Source: Actinomycetes bacterium
GTDB taxonomy: Bacteria > Actinomycetota > Actinomycetes > Actinomycetales > Cellulomonadaceae
Length of the DNA: 8,375 nt
NCBI GenBank assembly: GCA_023388235.1
Contig: JAEWGQ010000281.1
Coordinates: 1-8,375 of the forward strand
Reading direction: 5' to 3'
Numbering within the stretch: position 1 is the stretch's first letter; the number at the start of each line of letters is the position of its first letter. Positions 1-7,300 of this stretch are shown here, piece after piece. The position numbers were made by a program, and so were the translations under genes. The notes under the pieces are model-generated. The model worked only from the letters and a program-made list of their open reading frames with translations. It ran no database searches and had not been told where the DNA came from.

Positions 1-305
1 GCGAACGCCGCGGGCGCGGTGCCGAGCACGGCGTCCCCGGCCCGCAGGTCGGTCACGTCCGGCCCGACGGCCCGGACCACCCCCGCGAGGTCGCGGCCCA
101 GCCCGTGCCGGCGGGGCGCCCGCGGGCCGAAGACCAGGCGCGCCACCGCGGGCAGGCCGGTCATCAGGTGCCAGTCCGCCATGTTCACCCCGGCGGTCGT
201 CACCGCGACGAGGACCTGGTCCCCGGTCGGCGCCGGCGGCTCCGCCCGGTCCACCACCTGCAGCACCGACGAGTCGCCGTACCGCTCCCGCACCACCGCC
301 CTCAT
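1..305 (-). CDS. Medium-chain dehydrogenase/quinone oxidoreductase-type protein, N-terminal part (cut by window edge)
   Basis: The 101 visible residues form the GroES-like N-terminal domain of the MDR superfamily, which oxidises or reduces alcohols, quinones or enones with NAD(P)H in the cytoplasm. The start MRAVVRERYG followed by a PxPTGDQVLV segment (about residues 25-34), GVNMADWHLMTG (39-50) and GRDLAGVVRAVG...LRAGDAVLG (70-95) are the family landmarks. The catalytic-zinc cysteine of true alcohol dehydrogenases is not present in the GVN segment, where N41-M-A-D44 stands instead. This resembles the zinc-free zeta-crystallin/quinone reductase branch, although annotation pipelines often call such proteins NAD(P)-dependent alcohol dehydrogenase. 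The Rossmann domain lies beyond the left edge, so cofactor preference cannot be read. The ATG overlaps the stop of the upstream XRE gene (ATGA) and follows a GGAGGGAGA ribosome site, so it is the last visible gene of a three-gene operon. The physiological substrate is unknown. Confidence 0.85.
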   Translation of the reverse strand, partial: MRAVVRERYGDSSVLQVVDRAEPPAPTGDQVLVAVTTAGVNMADWHLMTGLPAVARLVFGPRAPRRHGLGRDLAGVVRAVGPDVTDLRAGDAVLGTAPAAF

Positions 306-526
306 CCCCGGTCTCCCTCCGGCTCGTACGCGAACACCTCGTCGATCGGCCGCCCCAGCGCCCGGGCGAGCTGGAAGGCCAGCTCGAGCGAGGGGGAGTA
401 GCGCCCCTGCTCGACCGCGATCACGGTCTGCCGGGTGACGCCGAGCGCCGCCGCGAGCTGCGCCTGGGTCAGCCCGCGCTCGGTCCGCAGGGCGCGGATG
501 CGGTTCGTGACCGCGGTGGGCCTCAC
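302..526 (-). CDS. Small XRE/Cro-CI family helix-turn-helix transcriptional regulator
   Basis: This 74-residue protein is almost nothing but a DNA-binding domain of the HTH_3 type (residues about 7-63). The canonical helix-turn-helix runs from T20 to G41: TQAQLAAALGVTRQTVIAVE. It is followed by the RYSPSLELAFQLARALGRPIDEVF block typical of the small YozG-like stand-alone regulators of 65-75 residues. It has no sensor domain, so any signal must come from a partner. The GTG start overlaps the stop of the upstream membrane-protein gene (GTGA) and its own stop overlaps the next ATG. A second in-frame GTG at 529 is an equally possible start, adding one residue. Small regulators of this kind usually bind palindromes in their own promoter; the twin palindromes at 961-978 and 1006-1023 are the natural candidates, which is inference. 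Regulator identity is secure; target and signal are not. Confidence 0.93.
   Translation of the reverse strand: MRPTAVTNRIRALRTERGLTQAQLAAALGVTRQTVIAVEQGRYSPSLELAFQLARALGRPIDEVFAYEPEGDRG
312..320 (-). promoter_or_regulatory. Ribosome binding site of the oxidoreductase gene
   Basis: GGAGGGAGA on the minus strand ends 6 bases before the ATG at 305. It lies inside the 3' end of the XRE gene and fixes the oxidoreductase start at the ATGA overlap. Confidence 0.7.
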
Positions 527-948
527 CACGGCCCGACCCCCCGGCGGAACGCCACCAGGCGCGCGGCGGCGGACAGCACGGCCGACAGCACGAACGCGAG
601 GTACAGGGCGTTGGCGATCCAGAACGGGTCGGCCTCGCGCAGGGCGAGCACCAGCGCGCCGACGCCGCCGAGCACGAGGAACGCCTGGCCCACGTGCTCG
701 CCCAGCCGGGCGATCTCCCGCTCGCGCTCGTCGTGCAGGGCGCGGTCGGGGGACAGCGCGCCCAGGACGATCCCGGCGAGGATGCCGGCGGCGACAGCGG
801 CGCCGACGGTGGCGAGCAGCGGCCCGGCGTACGCGACCTGCGTCAGGGGACCGCCGGCGGCGCGCGCCAGCACGACCGCCAGGTAGACCCCGTACCCGAG
901 CACGGCGATCACGCCGTAGGCCCAGGTGTTCTTCTCCTGGTAGGACAT
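523..948 (-). CDS. Small four-helix membrane protein, DUF2178-like
   Basis: The 141-residue protein has four predicted membrane segments at about residues 8-29, 40-65, 86-105 and 109-134, with a charged middle loop S66-H85. The loop carries D73-EREREIARLGEHVGQ, the DERxxxI-type signature I associate with DUF2178-like membrane proteins commonly found beside a small XRE regulator. No enzymatic motif is visible. The ATG at 948 was chosen over a frame that stays open to 1056 because it has a strong GGAGGGG ribosome site, and because the longer reading would translate through both operators and the promoter. It is the first gene of the operon, and its stop overlaps the GTG of the XRE gene, implying coupled synthesis. 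A role as membrane partner or signal input for the regulator is an inference from this pairing. Family assignment is by recalled pattern, not by a search. Confidence 0.85.
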   Translation of the reverse strand: MSYQEKNTWAYGVIAVLGYGVYLAVVLARAAGGPLTQVAYAGPLLATVGAAVAAGILAGIVLGALSPDRALHDEREREIARLGEHVGQAFLVLGGVGALVLALREADPFWIANALYLAFVLSAVLSAAARLVAFRRGVGPW

Positions 949-957
949 GGCCCCTCC
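949..957 (-). promoter_or_regulatory. Ribosome binding site of the DUF2178-like gene
   Basis: GGAGGGGCC on the minus strand lies directly before the ATG at 948. The core GGAGG has normal spacing and decides the start in a frame that is open much further upstream. Confidence 0.75.
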
Positions 958-960
958 GGA

Positions 961-978
961 TGTCAAAGATGTTTGACA
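961..978. promoter_or_regulatory. Operator-like palindrome, site 1 (start-site proximal)
   Basis: TGTCAAAGATGTTTGACA has perfect 7-base arms (TGTCAAA / TTTGACA) around a 4-base centre, GATG. It covers the predicted start of the leftward transcript (about 976) and ends 12 bases before the first gene's ATG. It is the exact reverse complement of site 2, so the two sites face each other. The small XRE regulator encoded in the same operon is the likely binder, which is inference. Confidence 0.8.
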
Positions 979-982
979 CGTG

Positions 983-1011
983 ACGGTAGGGCCGGGCGTC
1001 CGCGATGTCAA
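983..1011 (-). promoter_or_regulatory. Predicted promoter of the DUF2178-like / XRE / oxidoreductase operon
   Basis: On the minus strand, a perfect -35 TTGACA (complement of 1006-1011) is followed after 17 bases by TACCGT (complement of 983-988). This fits the actinobacterial TAnnnT form of the -10. Transcription would begin near 976, giving a short leader of about 28 bases. The -35 sits in operator 2 and the start site in operator 1, an arrangement expected for repression. Confidence 0.65.
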
Positions 1012-1023
1012 ACATCTTTGACA
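1006..1023. promoter_or_regulatory. Operator-like palindrome, site 2 (over the leftward -35)
   Basis: TGTCAAACATCTTTGACA has the same 7-base arms as site 1 with the complementary centre, CATC. Its left arm contains the minus-strand -35 TTGACA of the leftward operon. Its centre lies 45 bp from that of site 1. Binding here would block RNA polymerase. It also carries a plus-strand TTGACA (1018-1023), but no good -10 follows that one. Confidence 0.8.
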
Positions 1024-1064
1024 CGGCGCGGGCGTCACGGTTGTGTCACAGGTCACACCAGCCC

Positions 1065-1093
1065 TTGACAGGAATTCGTCCAGACGTTGTAGT
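1065..1093 (+). promoter_or_regulatory. Predicted promoter of the ABC importer / mannosidase operon
   Basis: A perfect -35 TTGACA (1065-1070) is separated by 17 bases from TGTAGT (1088-1093), which matches TATAAT at four of six positions. Transcription would begin near 1100, leaving a leader of about 48 bases. The promoter lies outside both palindromes, with site 2 ending 41 bases upstream of the -35. I found no convincing LacI-type CG-centred operator over it. Confidence 0.65.
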
Positions 1094-1135
1094 TATCGGG
1101 TCCCGGCAGCGCCGCCCGGACCGTGCACGTGGAGC

Positions 1136-1142
1136 AAAGGAG
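1136..1142 (+). promoter_or_regulatory. Ribosome binding site of the binding-protein gene
   Basis: AAAGGAG ends 5 bases before the ATG at 1148. It selects this ATG over upstream in-frame codons, and the protein that follows begins with a proper lipoprotein signal peptide. Confidence 0.8.
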
Positions 1143-1147
1143 CATCC

Positions 1148-2503
1148 ATGCGTCTGCAGACCCGTCTCGTCGCCCTGTCCGGCGTCGCCCTGCTCGCCCT
1201 CACGGCGTGCAGCAGCGGGGGCGGTGGTGGCGGGGACGACGACACCACGATCACCGTCGCCTACCAGAAGACCGCGCAGTTCGTGCAGCTCGACGACCTG
1301 CTGAAGAAGGCCAAGGCCGAGTACGAGGCCGCGCACGAGGGCATGACCGTCGACCTCGTGGCCATCGAGGCCGAGCAGGACCAGTACTTCACCAAGCTCG
1401 CCCTGATGAACGGGTCGGCCGACACCGCGCCCGACGTCATCTACGAGGACACGTTCCAGATCCGGTCCGACGCCGCGGCGGGCTACCTGCAGCCCATCGA
1501 CGAGTACGTCGAGGCGTGGGACGACTGGGAGCAGTTCCCGGAGAACGCCCGCCAGGCCGGCCTGGGCGACGACGGGTCGGTGTACGGCGTCTCGATGGGC
1601 ACCGACACCCGCGGCCTGTACTACAACAAGGAGCTGTTCGCGCAGGCCGGGCTGCCGGCGGACTGGCAGCCCGAGACCTGGGACGACGTCCTGTCGGCCG
1701 CGCGCACCGTCAAGGAGAAGCTGCCCGACGTCACGCCGATCAACGTCTACGCCGGCAAGGCGGCCGGCGAGGCGACCACCATGCAGGGCTTCGAGATGCT
1801 GCTGTACGGCACGGGCGACGAGCTCTACGACGCCGACAGCCAGAAGTGGGTGACCGGCTCGCAGGGCTTCGTCGACTCGCTCGGGTTCCTCGAGACCATC
1901 TACTCGGAGGGCCTGGCGCCCTCCCTGGACGTCGCGCTGGACGCCTCCGTCGGCGCGCGCGTCGCCACCGAGCTGCTGCCGCAGGGCAAGCTCGCGATCG
2001 CGCTCGACGGGTCCTGGCTGCCCGGCGGCTGGATCAGCGGGGACAACGCCTGGCCCGAGTGGGAGCAGACGCTCGGCATGGCCGCGATGCCCACCCAGGA
2101 CGGGCAGGACCCCGGCTTCACGTCGATGTCCGGCGGCTGGACCCTGGCCGTCGGCGCGCACGCCGGCGACCCGCAGGCGGCGTTCGACTTCATCGCCACC
2201 GCGCTGAACCGCGAGAACTCGCTGAAGTACGACACCGAGAACAGCCAGATCGCCGTCCGCACCGACGTCGCGGAGGACCCGGAGTACCTCGGGTACAACC
2301 CGTCGTTCGAGTTCTTCAGCTCGCTGGTCGAGCACACGCACTTCCGCCCGGCGACGCCCGACTACTCGCAGATCTCGTCGAACATCCAGGTGGCGGCGGA
2401 GTCCGTCGCGACCGGGCAGGCGACGCCCGAGGAGGCCGCCGCGCTGTACGACGAGGGCCTCGTCTCCATCGTCGGCGACGACGGCACGCAGGCCGCGGGC
2501 TGA
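1148..2503 (+). CDS. ABC transporter substrate-binding lipoprotein (family 1 carbohydrate type)
   Basis: The 451-residue protein is an extracellular sugar receptor anchored to the membrane by lipid. Residues 1-20 form a short signal peptide (R2, R6, then a hydrophobic run) ending in the lipobox L18-T-A-C21. A flexible S-S-G6-D3 linker follows before the first beta strand TTITVAYQK. Family 1 (MalE-like) features are the early PDVIYEDTFQIRSDAAAGYLQPIDEY block, the YGVSMGTDTRGLYYNKELFAQAGL segment, GKLAIALDGSWLPGGW in the middle, and MSGGWTLAVGAHAGDPQAAFDFI near the C-terminal lobe. Length is normal for the family. Its stop overlaps the start of the first permease (TGATG). The substrate is not readable from the sequence; the mannosidase at the end of the operon suggests an alpha-mannose-containing oligosaccharide, which is inference. 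Confidence 0.95.
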   Translation: MRLQTRLVALSGVALLALTACSSGGGGGGDDDTTITVAYQKTAQFVQLDDLLKKAKAEYEAAHEGMTVDLVAIEAEQDQYFTKLALMNGSADTAPDVIYEDTFQIRSDAAAGYLQPIDEYVEAWDDWEQFPENARQAGLGDDGSVYGVSMGTDTRGLYYNKELFAQAGLPADWQPETWDDVLSAARTVKEKLPDVTPINVYAGKAAGEATTMQGFEMLLYGTGDELYDADSQKWVTGSQGFVDSLGFLETIYSEGLAPSLDVALDASVGARVATELLPQGKLAIALDGSWLPGGWISGDNAWPEWEQTLGMAAMPTQDGQDPGFTSMSGGWTLAVGAHAGDPQAAFDFIATALNRENSLKYDTENSQIAVRTDVAEDPEYLGYNPSFEFFSSLVEHTHFRPATPDYSQISSNIQVAAESVATGQATPEEAAALYDEGLVSIVGDDGTQAAG

Positions 2504-3432
2504 TGACGGCGATCCCCCTCGACCGGACGGCGGCGGGCGGCGGGCGACCCCGCACCCGCCGCCGGCCGGGCCGGACCGCGCTGCGGCTGGCGCCCCTGCT
2601 GCCCGCGGTCGCGCTCATGCTGGTGTTCCTGGCCGGGCCCGTGCTGTGGTCGTTCTACGGCTCGCTCACCAACCAGGCGCTCACCGGCTACCGCGCGGCC
2701 AGCCCCGAGTTCGTCGGGCTGGACAACTACACGGCCCTGCTGGCGGACGACGGGTTCTGGAAGGCCGTCGTGCTCACGGTGGTGTTCGTCGGGGCGTCCG
2801 CCGTCATCGGGCAGAACGTGCTCGGGATGGCGCTCGCGCTGCTGCTCCGGGCGGCGGCCCGGCCGCTGCGCGCCGTGGTGTCGGCCCTCGTGGTCATGGC
2901 CTGGGTGCTGCCCGAGATCGTCGCGGCGTTCGCGCTCTACGCCTTCTTCTCCACCGACGGGACCCTGAACCAGGTGCTCGCGTGGTTCGGGCTCGAGGGG
3001 CCGACGTGGCTGATCTCCGTGCCGATGCTCGCGGTGGTCCTCGCGAACATCTGGCGCGGGACCGCCTTCTCGATGATGGTCTACGGCGCCGCGCTCGCCG
3101 AGGTGCCGCCCGACGTCACCGAGGCCGCCGCCATCGACGGCGCCACCGGTCCCCAGCGGTTCTTCCGGATCACCCTGCCGATGATCCGCCGGTCCGTCTC
3201 GACCAACCTCATGCTCACGACGCTGCAGACCCTCGCGGTGTTCACGCTGATCTGGGTGATGACCGGCGGCGGGCCCGGCACGGACTCCTCGACGCTGCCC
3301 GTGCTCGCCTACCAGGAGGCGTTCAAGTTCGCCCAGGTCGGCTACGGGACGGCCATCGCCACCGTGACGCTGCTCGTCGGCGCCGTCTTCTCGATCGTGT
3401 ACATCCGCGTGCTCAAGCCGGAGGTGGACTGA
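2503..3432 (+). CDS. ABC sugar transporter permease, MalF/UgpA type
   Basis: This 309-residue inner-membrane subunit forms half of the import channel. After a basic N-terminal tail (R15-R28), hydrophobic segments occur at about 30-52, 87-115, 124-148, 170-187, 233-254 and 282-303, giving the six helices typical of the family. The cytoplasmic coupling loop that docks on the ATPase is the EAA motif at 207-226 (EAAAIDGATGPQRFFRITLP), with the conserved G213 and P226. VGLDNYTALL (71-80) is the usual region after the first helix. The ATG shares one base with the preceding stop (TGATG) and has only a weak upstream purine stretch, so translation probably depends on ribosomes finishing the binding-protein gene. 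No ATPase gene is present nearby. Confidence 0.95.
   Translation: MTAIPLDRTAAGGGRPRTRRRPGRTALRLAPLLPAVALMLVFLAGPVLWSFYGSLTNQALTGYRAASPEFVGLDNYTALLADDGFWKAVVLTVVFVGASAVIGQNVLGMALALLLRAAARPLRAVVSALVVMAWVLPEIVAAFALYAFFSTDGTLNQVLAWFGLEGPTWLISVPMLAVVLANIWRGTAFSMMVYGAALAEVPPDVTEAAAIDGATGPQRFFRITLPMIRRSVSTNLMLTTLQTLAVFTLIWVMTGGGPGTDSSTLPVLAYQEAFKFAQVGYGTAIATVTLLVGAVFSIVYIRVLKPEVD
3420..3424 (+). promoter_or_regulatory. Ribosome binding site of the second permease, inside the first permease gene
   Basis: GGAGG lies 7 bases before the ATG at 3432, within the last codons of the first permease. Unlike the previous junction, this TGATG overlap has its own good ribosome site. Confidence 0.75.
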
Positions 3433-4337
3433 TGGCCGCGCTCACCGCCCCCGCGGCCCCCGCCGCCGTCCCGGGCCGCCCCCGTCGCGAGCGCCGGGTG
3501 CCGTCCGTGGCCGCGCCGCGCCGGCGCACCGGCCGGGTCCTCGTCGCCGTCGCGCTGGTCGTCGTCGGCGTCGCGTTCCTCGTGCCCCTGGCGTGGATCG
3601 TGCTCGCGTCGGTCGACCCCGCCGCCACCGTGTCCGTCCGCCTGCCGGAGCGGTTCACGGGGGACAACTTCGCCGAGATCCTCACCTGGGACCAGACGTT
3701 CCGCCCGCTGTGGAACTCCACGGTGCTCTCCGGCGGGACCGCCGTCGTCACGGTGCTCGCCTCCGTGCTCGCCGCGTACCCGCTGTCCCGCTACCAGATG
3801 CGGTTCCGCAAGCCGTTCCTCTACACGATCCTGTTCGGCACCTGCCTGCCGATCACGGCGATGATGGTGCCGGTCTACGCGCTGTTCGTGAACCTCGGGC
3901 TGCTCGACTCGGTGCCCGGCACGGTGTTCTTCCTGGCCGCGACGTCGCTGCCGATGGCCATCTGGATGACGAAGAACTTCATGGACTCCGTGCCGGTGTC
4001 CTTGGAGGAGGCCGCCTGGGTCGACGGCGCGGGGTCGATGACGGCGCTGCGCCGCATCGTCGTGCCGCTGATGCGCCCGGGCATCGCCGTGGTGTTCATC
4101 TTCGTGTTCACCGGGGCGTGGGGGAACTTCTTCGTCCCGTTCGTGCTGCTGTTCTCGCCCGGCAACCAGCCCGCGGCCGTCGCGATCTACAGCTTCTTCG
4201 GCACCTACGGGACGGTCGCGTACGGCCGGCTCGCGGCGTTCTCGATCCTCTACTCCGTCCCCGTGCTGGTGCTGTACCTGCTGGTGCAGCGGTTCTCCGG
4301 GGGCTCGTTCGCCATGTCCGGCGCCGTCAAGGGCTGA
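3432..4337 (+). CDS. ABC sugar transporter permease, MalG/UgpE type
   Basis: The 301-residue protein is the partner channel subunit. A 35-residue tail rich in Ala, Pro and Arg precedes the first helix (about 36-60). Further hydrophobic segments lie near 98-118, 128-155, 161-182, 216-241 and 266-285. The EAA loop is at 192-213 (EEAAWVDGAGSMTALRRIVVPL), with the expected G199 and P212. SLPMAIWMTKNFMDSVPVSLEEAA and WGNFFVPFVLL are strong MalG-type landmarks. The start overlaps the preceding stop (TGATG). A 44-base gap without any terminator separates it from the mannosidase gene, supporting one transcript. The low-complexity N-terminal tail is common in GC-rich actinobacteria and need not be functional. 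Confidence 0.95.
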   Translation: MAALTAPAAPAAVPGRPRRERRVPSVAAPRRRTGRVLVAVALVVVGVAFLVPLAWIVLASVDPAATVSVRLPERFTGDNFAEILTWDQTFRPLWNSTVLSGGTAVVTVLASVLAAYPLSRYQMRFRKPFLYTILFGTCLPITAMMVPVYALFVNLGLLDSVPGTVFFLAATSLPMAIWMTKNFMDSVPVSLEEAAWVDGAGSMTALRRIVVPLMRPGIAVVFIFVFTGAWGNFFVPFVLLFSPGNQPAAVAIYSFFGTYGTVAYGRLAAFSILYSVPVLVLYLLVQRFSGGSFAMSGAVKG

Positions 4338-4368
4338 CGCCGCCCACCCGACCCGATCACCGCACGTC

Positions 4369-4375
4369 AGGAAGG
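4369..4375 (+). promoter_or_regulatory. Ribosome binding site of the mannosidase gene
   Basis: AGGAAGG lies 6 bases before the ATG at 4382 in the 44-base gap after the second permease. It decides the start in a frame that is open far upstream through the permease gene. Confidence 0.7.
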
Positions 4376-4381
4376 TCCACC

Positions 4382-7300
4382 ATGCCCGTCGAGCACTCCG
4401 CCGCCGTCGTCCAGCGCGTCCAGCGGTTCCTGCACGAGCGGCTCGCCCCGGCGCTGGTCGCCGGCCGCGCGCCGCTGGACGTCACCGCCTGGACGGCGCC
4501 GGGGGAGCCCGTGCCGTTCGCCGAGGCCGTCGCGCAGGAGTACGCCGCCGCGCCGCCCGGGACGCCGTGGGGCGCGCCGTGGAGCACGACCTGGTTCCGG
4601 ATGACCGGCGACGTGCCCGCGGGCTGGCTCGGCTCGCAGGAGGTGCGCGCGGGCCGGCACGCCGTCGAGCTCGTGATCGACCTCGGGTTCACCACCACCC
4701 AGCCGGGGTTCCAGGCCGAGGGCCTGGTGCTGCGGCCGGACGGCGTGGCGGTCAAGGGCCTGTCGCCGCGGAACCAGGCGGTGCCGTGGGCCGGGGCGCG
4801 GGTCGACGTGTACGTCGAGGCGGCCGGCAACCCGGACGTCGGCAGCAGCACCTGGTACGGGCCGACGCCGCTCGGCGACCCCCTGACCGCCGGCACCGAC
4901 CCGCTGTACGCGCTGCGCTCCGCCGAGGTCGTGCTCCGCGACGTCGAGGTGTGGGAGCTGTGGCAGGACCTGCTGGCCGTGCTCGGCCTGGTGGAGGTCA
5001 CCGACCCGGCGTCCACCCGGTACGCGCGCGCCGTGCGCGCGCTGGACCTGGTCGTCGACGCGGTGGACCCCGGCGACGTCGCCGGGACGGCCGCGGCCGG
5101 GCGCGCCGTGCTGCGGCCGGTGCTCGACGTCCCCGCCGCGCCCGGCGGGCACCGCGTGCTGGCCACCGGCCACGCGCACATCGACTCCGCCTGGCTCTGG
5201 CCGGCGCGGGAGACCGTGCGCAAGTGCTCGCGGACGTTCGCCAGCGTGGTCGCCCTCATGGACGAGCGGCCCGACTTCGTGTTCGCGTGCTCGTCCGCCC
5301 AGCAGTACGCGTGGGTCGCCGAGCGGCACCCCGAGCTGTTCGAGCGCATCCGGGCCAAGGTCGCCGCGGGGCAGTTCGTGCCCGTCGGCGGCATGTGGGT
5401 GGAGTCCGACACGAACATGCCCGGCGGGGAGGCCCTGGCGCGGCAGATGGTGGAGGGCAAGCGGTACTTCCTCGAGGAGCTCGGCGTCGAGACGCAGGAC
5501 GTCTGGCTGCCGGACTCGTTCGGCTACACCGGCGCCCTGCCGCAGATCGTCCGCGCGGCGGGCTCGCGGTGGTTCCTGTCCCAGAAGCTCTCCTGGAACG
5601 ACACCAACCGGATGCCGCACCACACGTTCCGGTGGGAGGGCATCGACGGGTCGCGCGTGCTCGCGCACTTCCCGCCGGTCGACACCTACAACTCCGACCT
5701 GTCGCCGCGGGAGCTCGCGCACGCCGAGCGCAACTTCGCCGACAAGGACGTGGCGTCGGCGTCCCTGGTCCCGTTCGGCTGGGGCGACGGCGGCGGCGGG
5801 CCCACGCGGGAGATGCTCGCGGCCGCCGACCGGGCGCGGTCGCTCGGCGGGCTGCCGGAGGTCGAGCTGGGGTCGCCGAACGCGTTCTTCGCCCAGGCCG
5901 AGGACGAGCTGGCCGCCGCGGGCGAGGAGGCCGCCGTCTGGTCGGGGGAGATGTACCTGGAGTACCACCGCGGCACCTACACCTCGCAGGCGCGCACGAA
6001 GCGCGGCAACCGGCGCAGCGAGCACCTGCTGCGCGAGGCCGAGCTGTGGGCCGCGACGGCCGCCGTGCGCGCGGGCGCCGGCTACCCCGCCGAGGAGCTG
6101 CGCGCGCTGTGGCGCGTCGTGCTGCTGCACCAGTTCCACGACATCCTGCCCGGCTCGTCGATCGGCTGGGTCTACCGGCAGGCGGAGGAGGCGTACGCCG
6201 ACGTCGAGCGGCGCGCCGAGGCCGTGATCGGCGCGGCGCTCGCGGCCCTGGTCGGCGACGGCGCCGCGACCGTCCGGCTGAACGCCGCGCCGCACGACCG
6301 CGACGGCGTCCCGGCGCTCGGCGGGGTGGTCGCCTCCGACGCCGCGGGCGCCCCGGGCGGGGGCGTCGAGGTGCTGCGCGAGCAGGACGGCACCCTGCGC
6401 GTGCGGTCCGACGTGCTCGACGTCCGGCTCACCGCCGGCGGCCAGCTCGCCTCCGTGCGCGACCTCGTCGCGGACCGGGAGGTCGTGGCGCCCGGCGCCG
6501 TGGCGAACCTGCTGCAGGTGCACCGCGACGTCCCGCGGCAGTGGGACGCGTGGGACATCGACGCCGAGTACCGCCGCACCGTCGAGGACCTGCGGGACGC
6601 GGACGCCGTGGAGGTCGTCGCCGAGAAGCCCGACCGCGTCGTGATCCGCACCGCGCGGCGCACCGGGGCCTCGTCCGTGGTGCAGGAGCTCACGTTCCGG
6701 CCCGGCACCCGCGCGATCGAGATCGACACGGAGGTGGACTGGCACGAGCGGCAGCGCCTGCTCAAGCTCGCGTTCCCGCTGGACGTGCACGCCGACCGGT
6801 CCGCCGCCGAGACCCAGTTCGGGCACGTGCTGCGGCCCACGCACACCAACACGTCCTGGGACGCCGCGCGCTACGAGATCTGCGCGCACCGGTGGCTGCA
6901 CGTCGGGGAGCCGGGGTACGGGGTGTCCGTCGCCAACGACGCCACCTACGGGCACGACGTCACGCGGGTGGCCGGCCCCGGCGGCGGGACCGCGACGGTC
7001 GTGCGGCAGTCGCTGCTGCGGGCGCCGCTGTTCCCCGACCCGGAGGCCGACCAGGGGCTGCACCGGTTCCGGACGGTCCTGCACGTGGGCGCGGGCATCC
7101 CGGAGGCCGTGGTCGACGGCTACCGCGCCAACCTGCCCGTGCGCGAGGTGCGCGGCGCGCACGGCGTGCCGCCCCTGGTCACCGTCACCGGGGCGGGCGT
7201 GGTGGTCGAGGCGGTCAAGCTCGCCGACGACGGCAGCGGGGACGTCGTGGTCCGGCTGTACGAGGCGCACGGCGACCGCGGGCGCGCGCGGGTCGTGCCG

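Noticed and set aside
961..1023. The inverted pair of palindromes as insertion-sequence ends or a phage attachment site
   Set aside because: Only 27 bases lie between them, there is no transposase or integrase, and their position on a promoter is better explained as operators.
527..1024. A long N-terminal extension of the XRE regulator
   Set aside because: It overlaps the membrane-protein gene entirely and is Arg/Ala-rich without structure; the GTG at 526 overlapping the stop gives a family-sized regulator.
1033..1058. Three GTCAC repeats and a GTGTCACAGGTCACAC segment as an activator site
   Set aside because: Spacings are uneven (11 and 8 bases) and the segment is not a clean palindrome; it may be chance.
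1099..1122. A small hairpin in the leader of the sugar operon (GGTC...GACC) as a riboswitch or attenuator
   Set aside because: It is only four plus three pairs with a bulge, has no known aptamer features, and does not mask the ribosome site.
1046..2341. A 431-codon open frame on the minus strand opposite the binding-protein gene
   Set aside because: Same shadow effect of high GC; no ribosome site or domain, while the plus strand encodes a complete lipoprotein.
1123..2502. A long upstream extension of the first permease frame
   Set aside because: It overlaps the binding-protein gene in another frame and reads as Arg/Gly-rich noise; the real start is the TGATG at 2503.
4367..7270. A 967-codon open frame on the minus strand opposite the mannosidase gene
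   Set aside because: It is the mirror of a strongly coding GC-rich gene, gives a low-complexity Arg/Gly/Val/His-rich product with no domain, and the plus-strand reading carries intact GH38 catalytic motifs.
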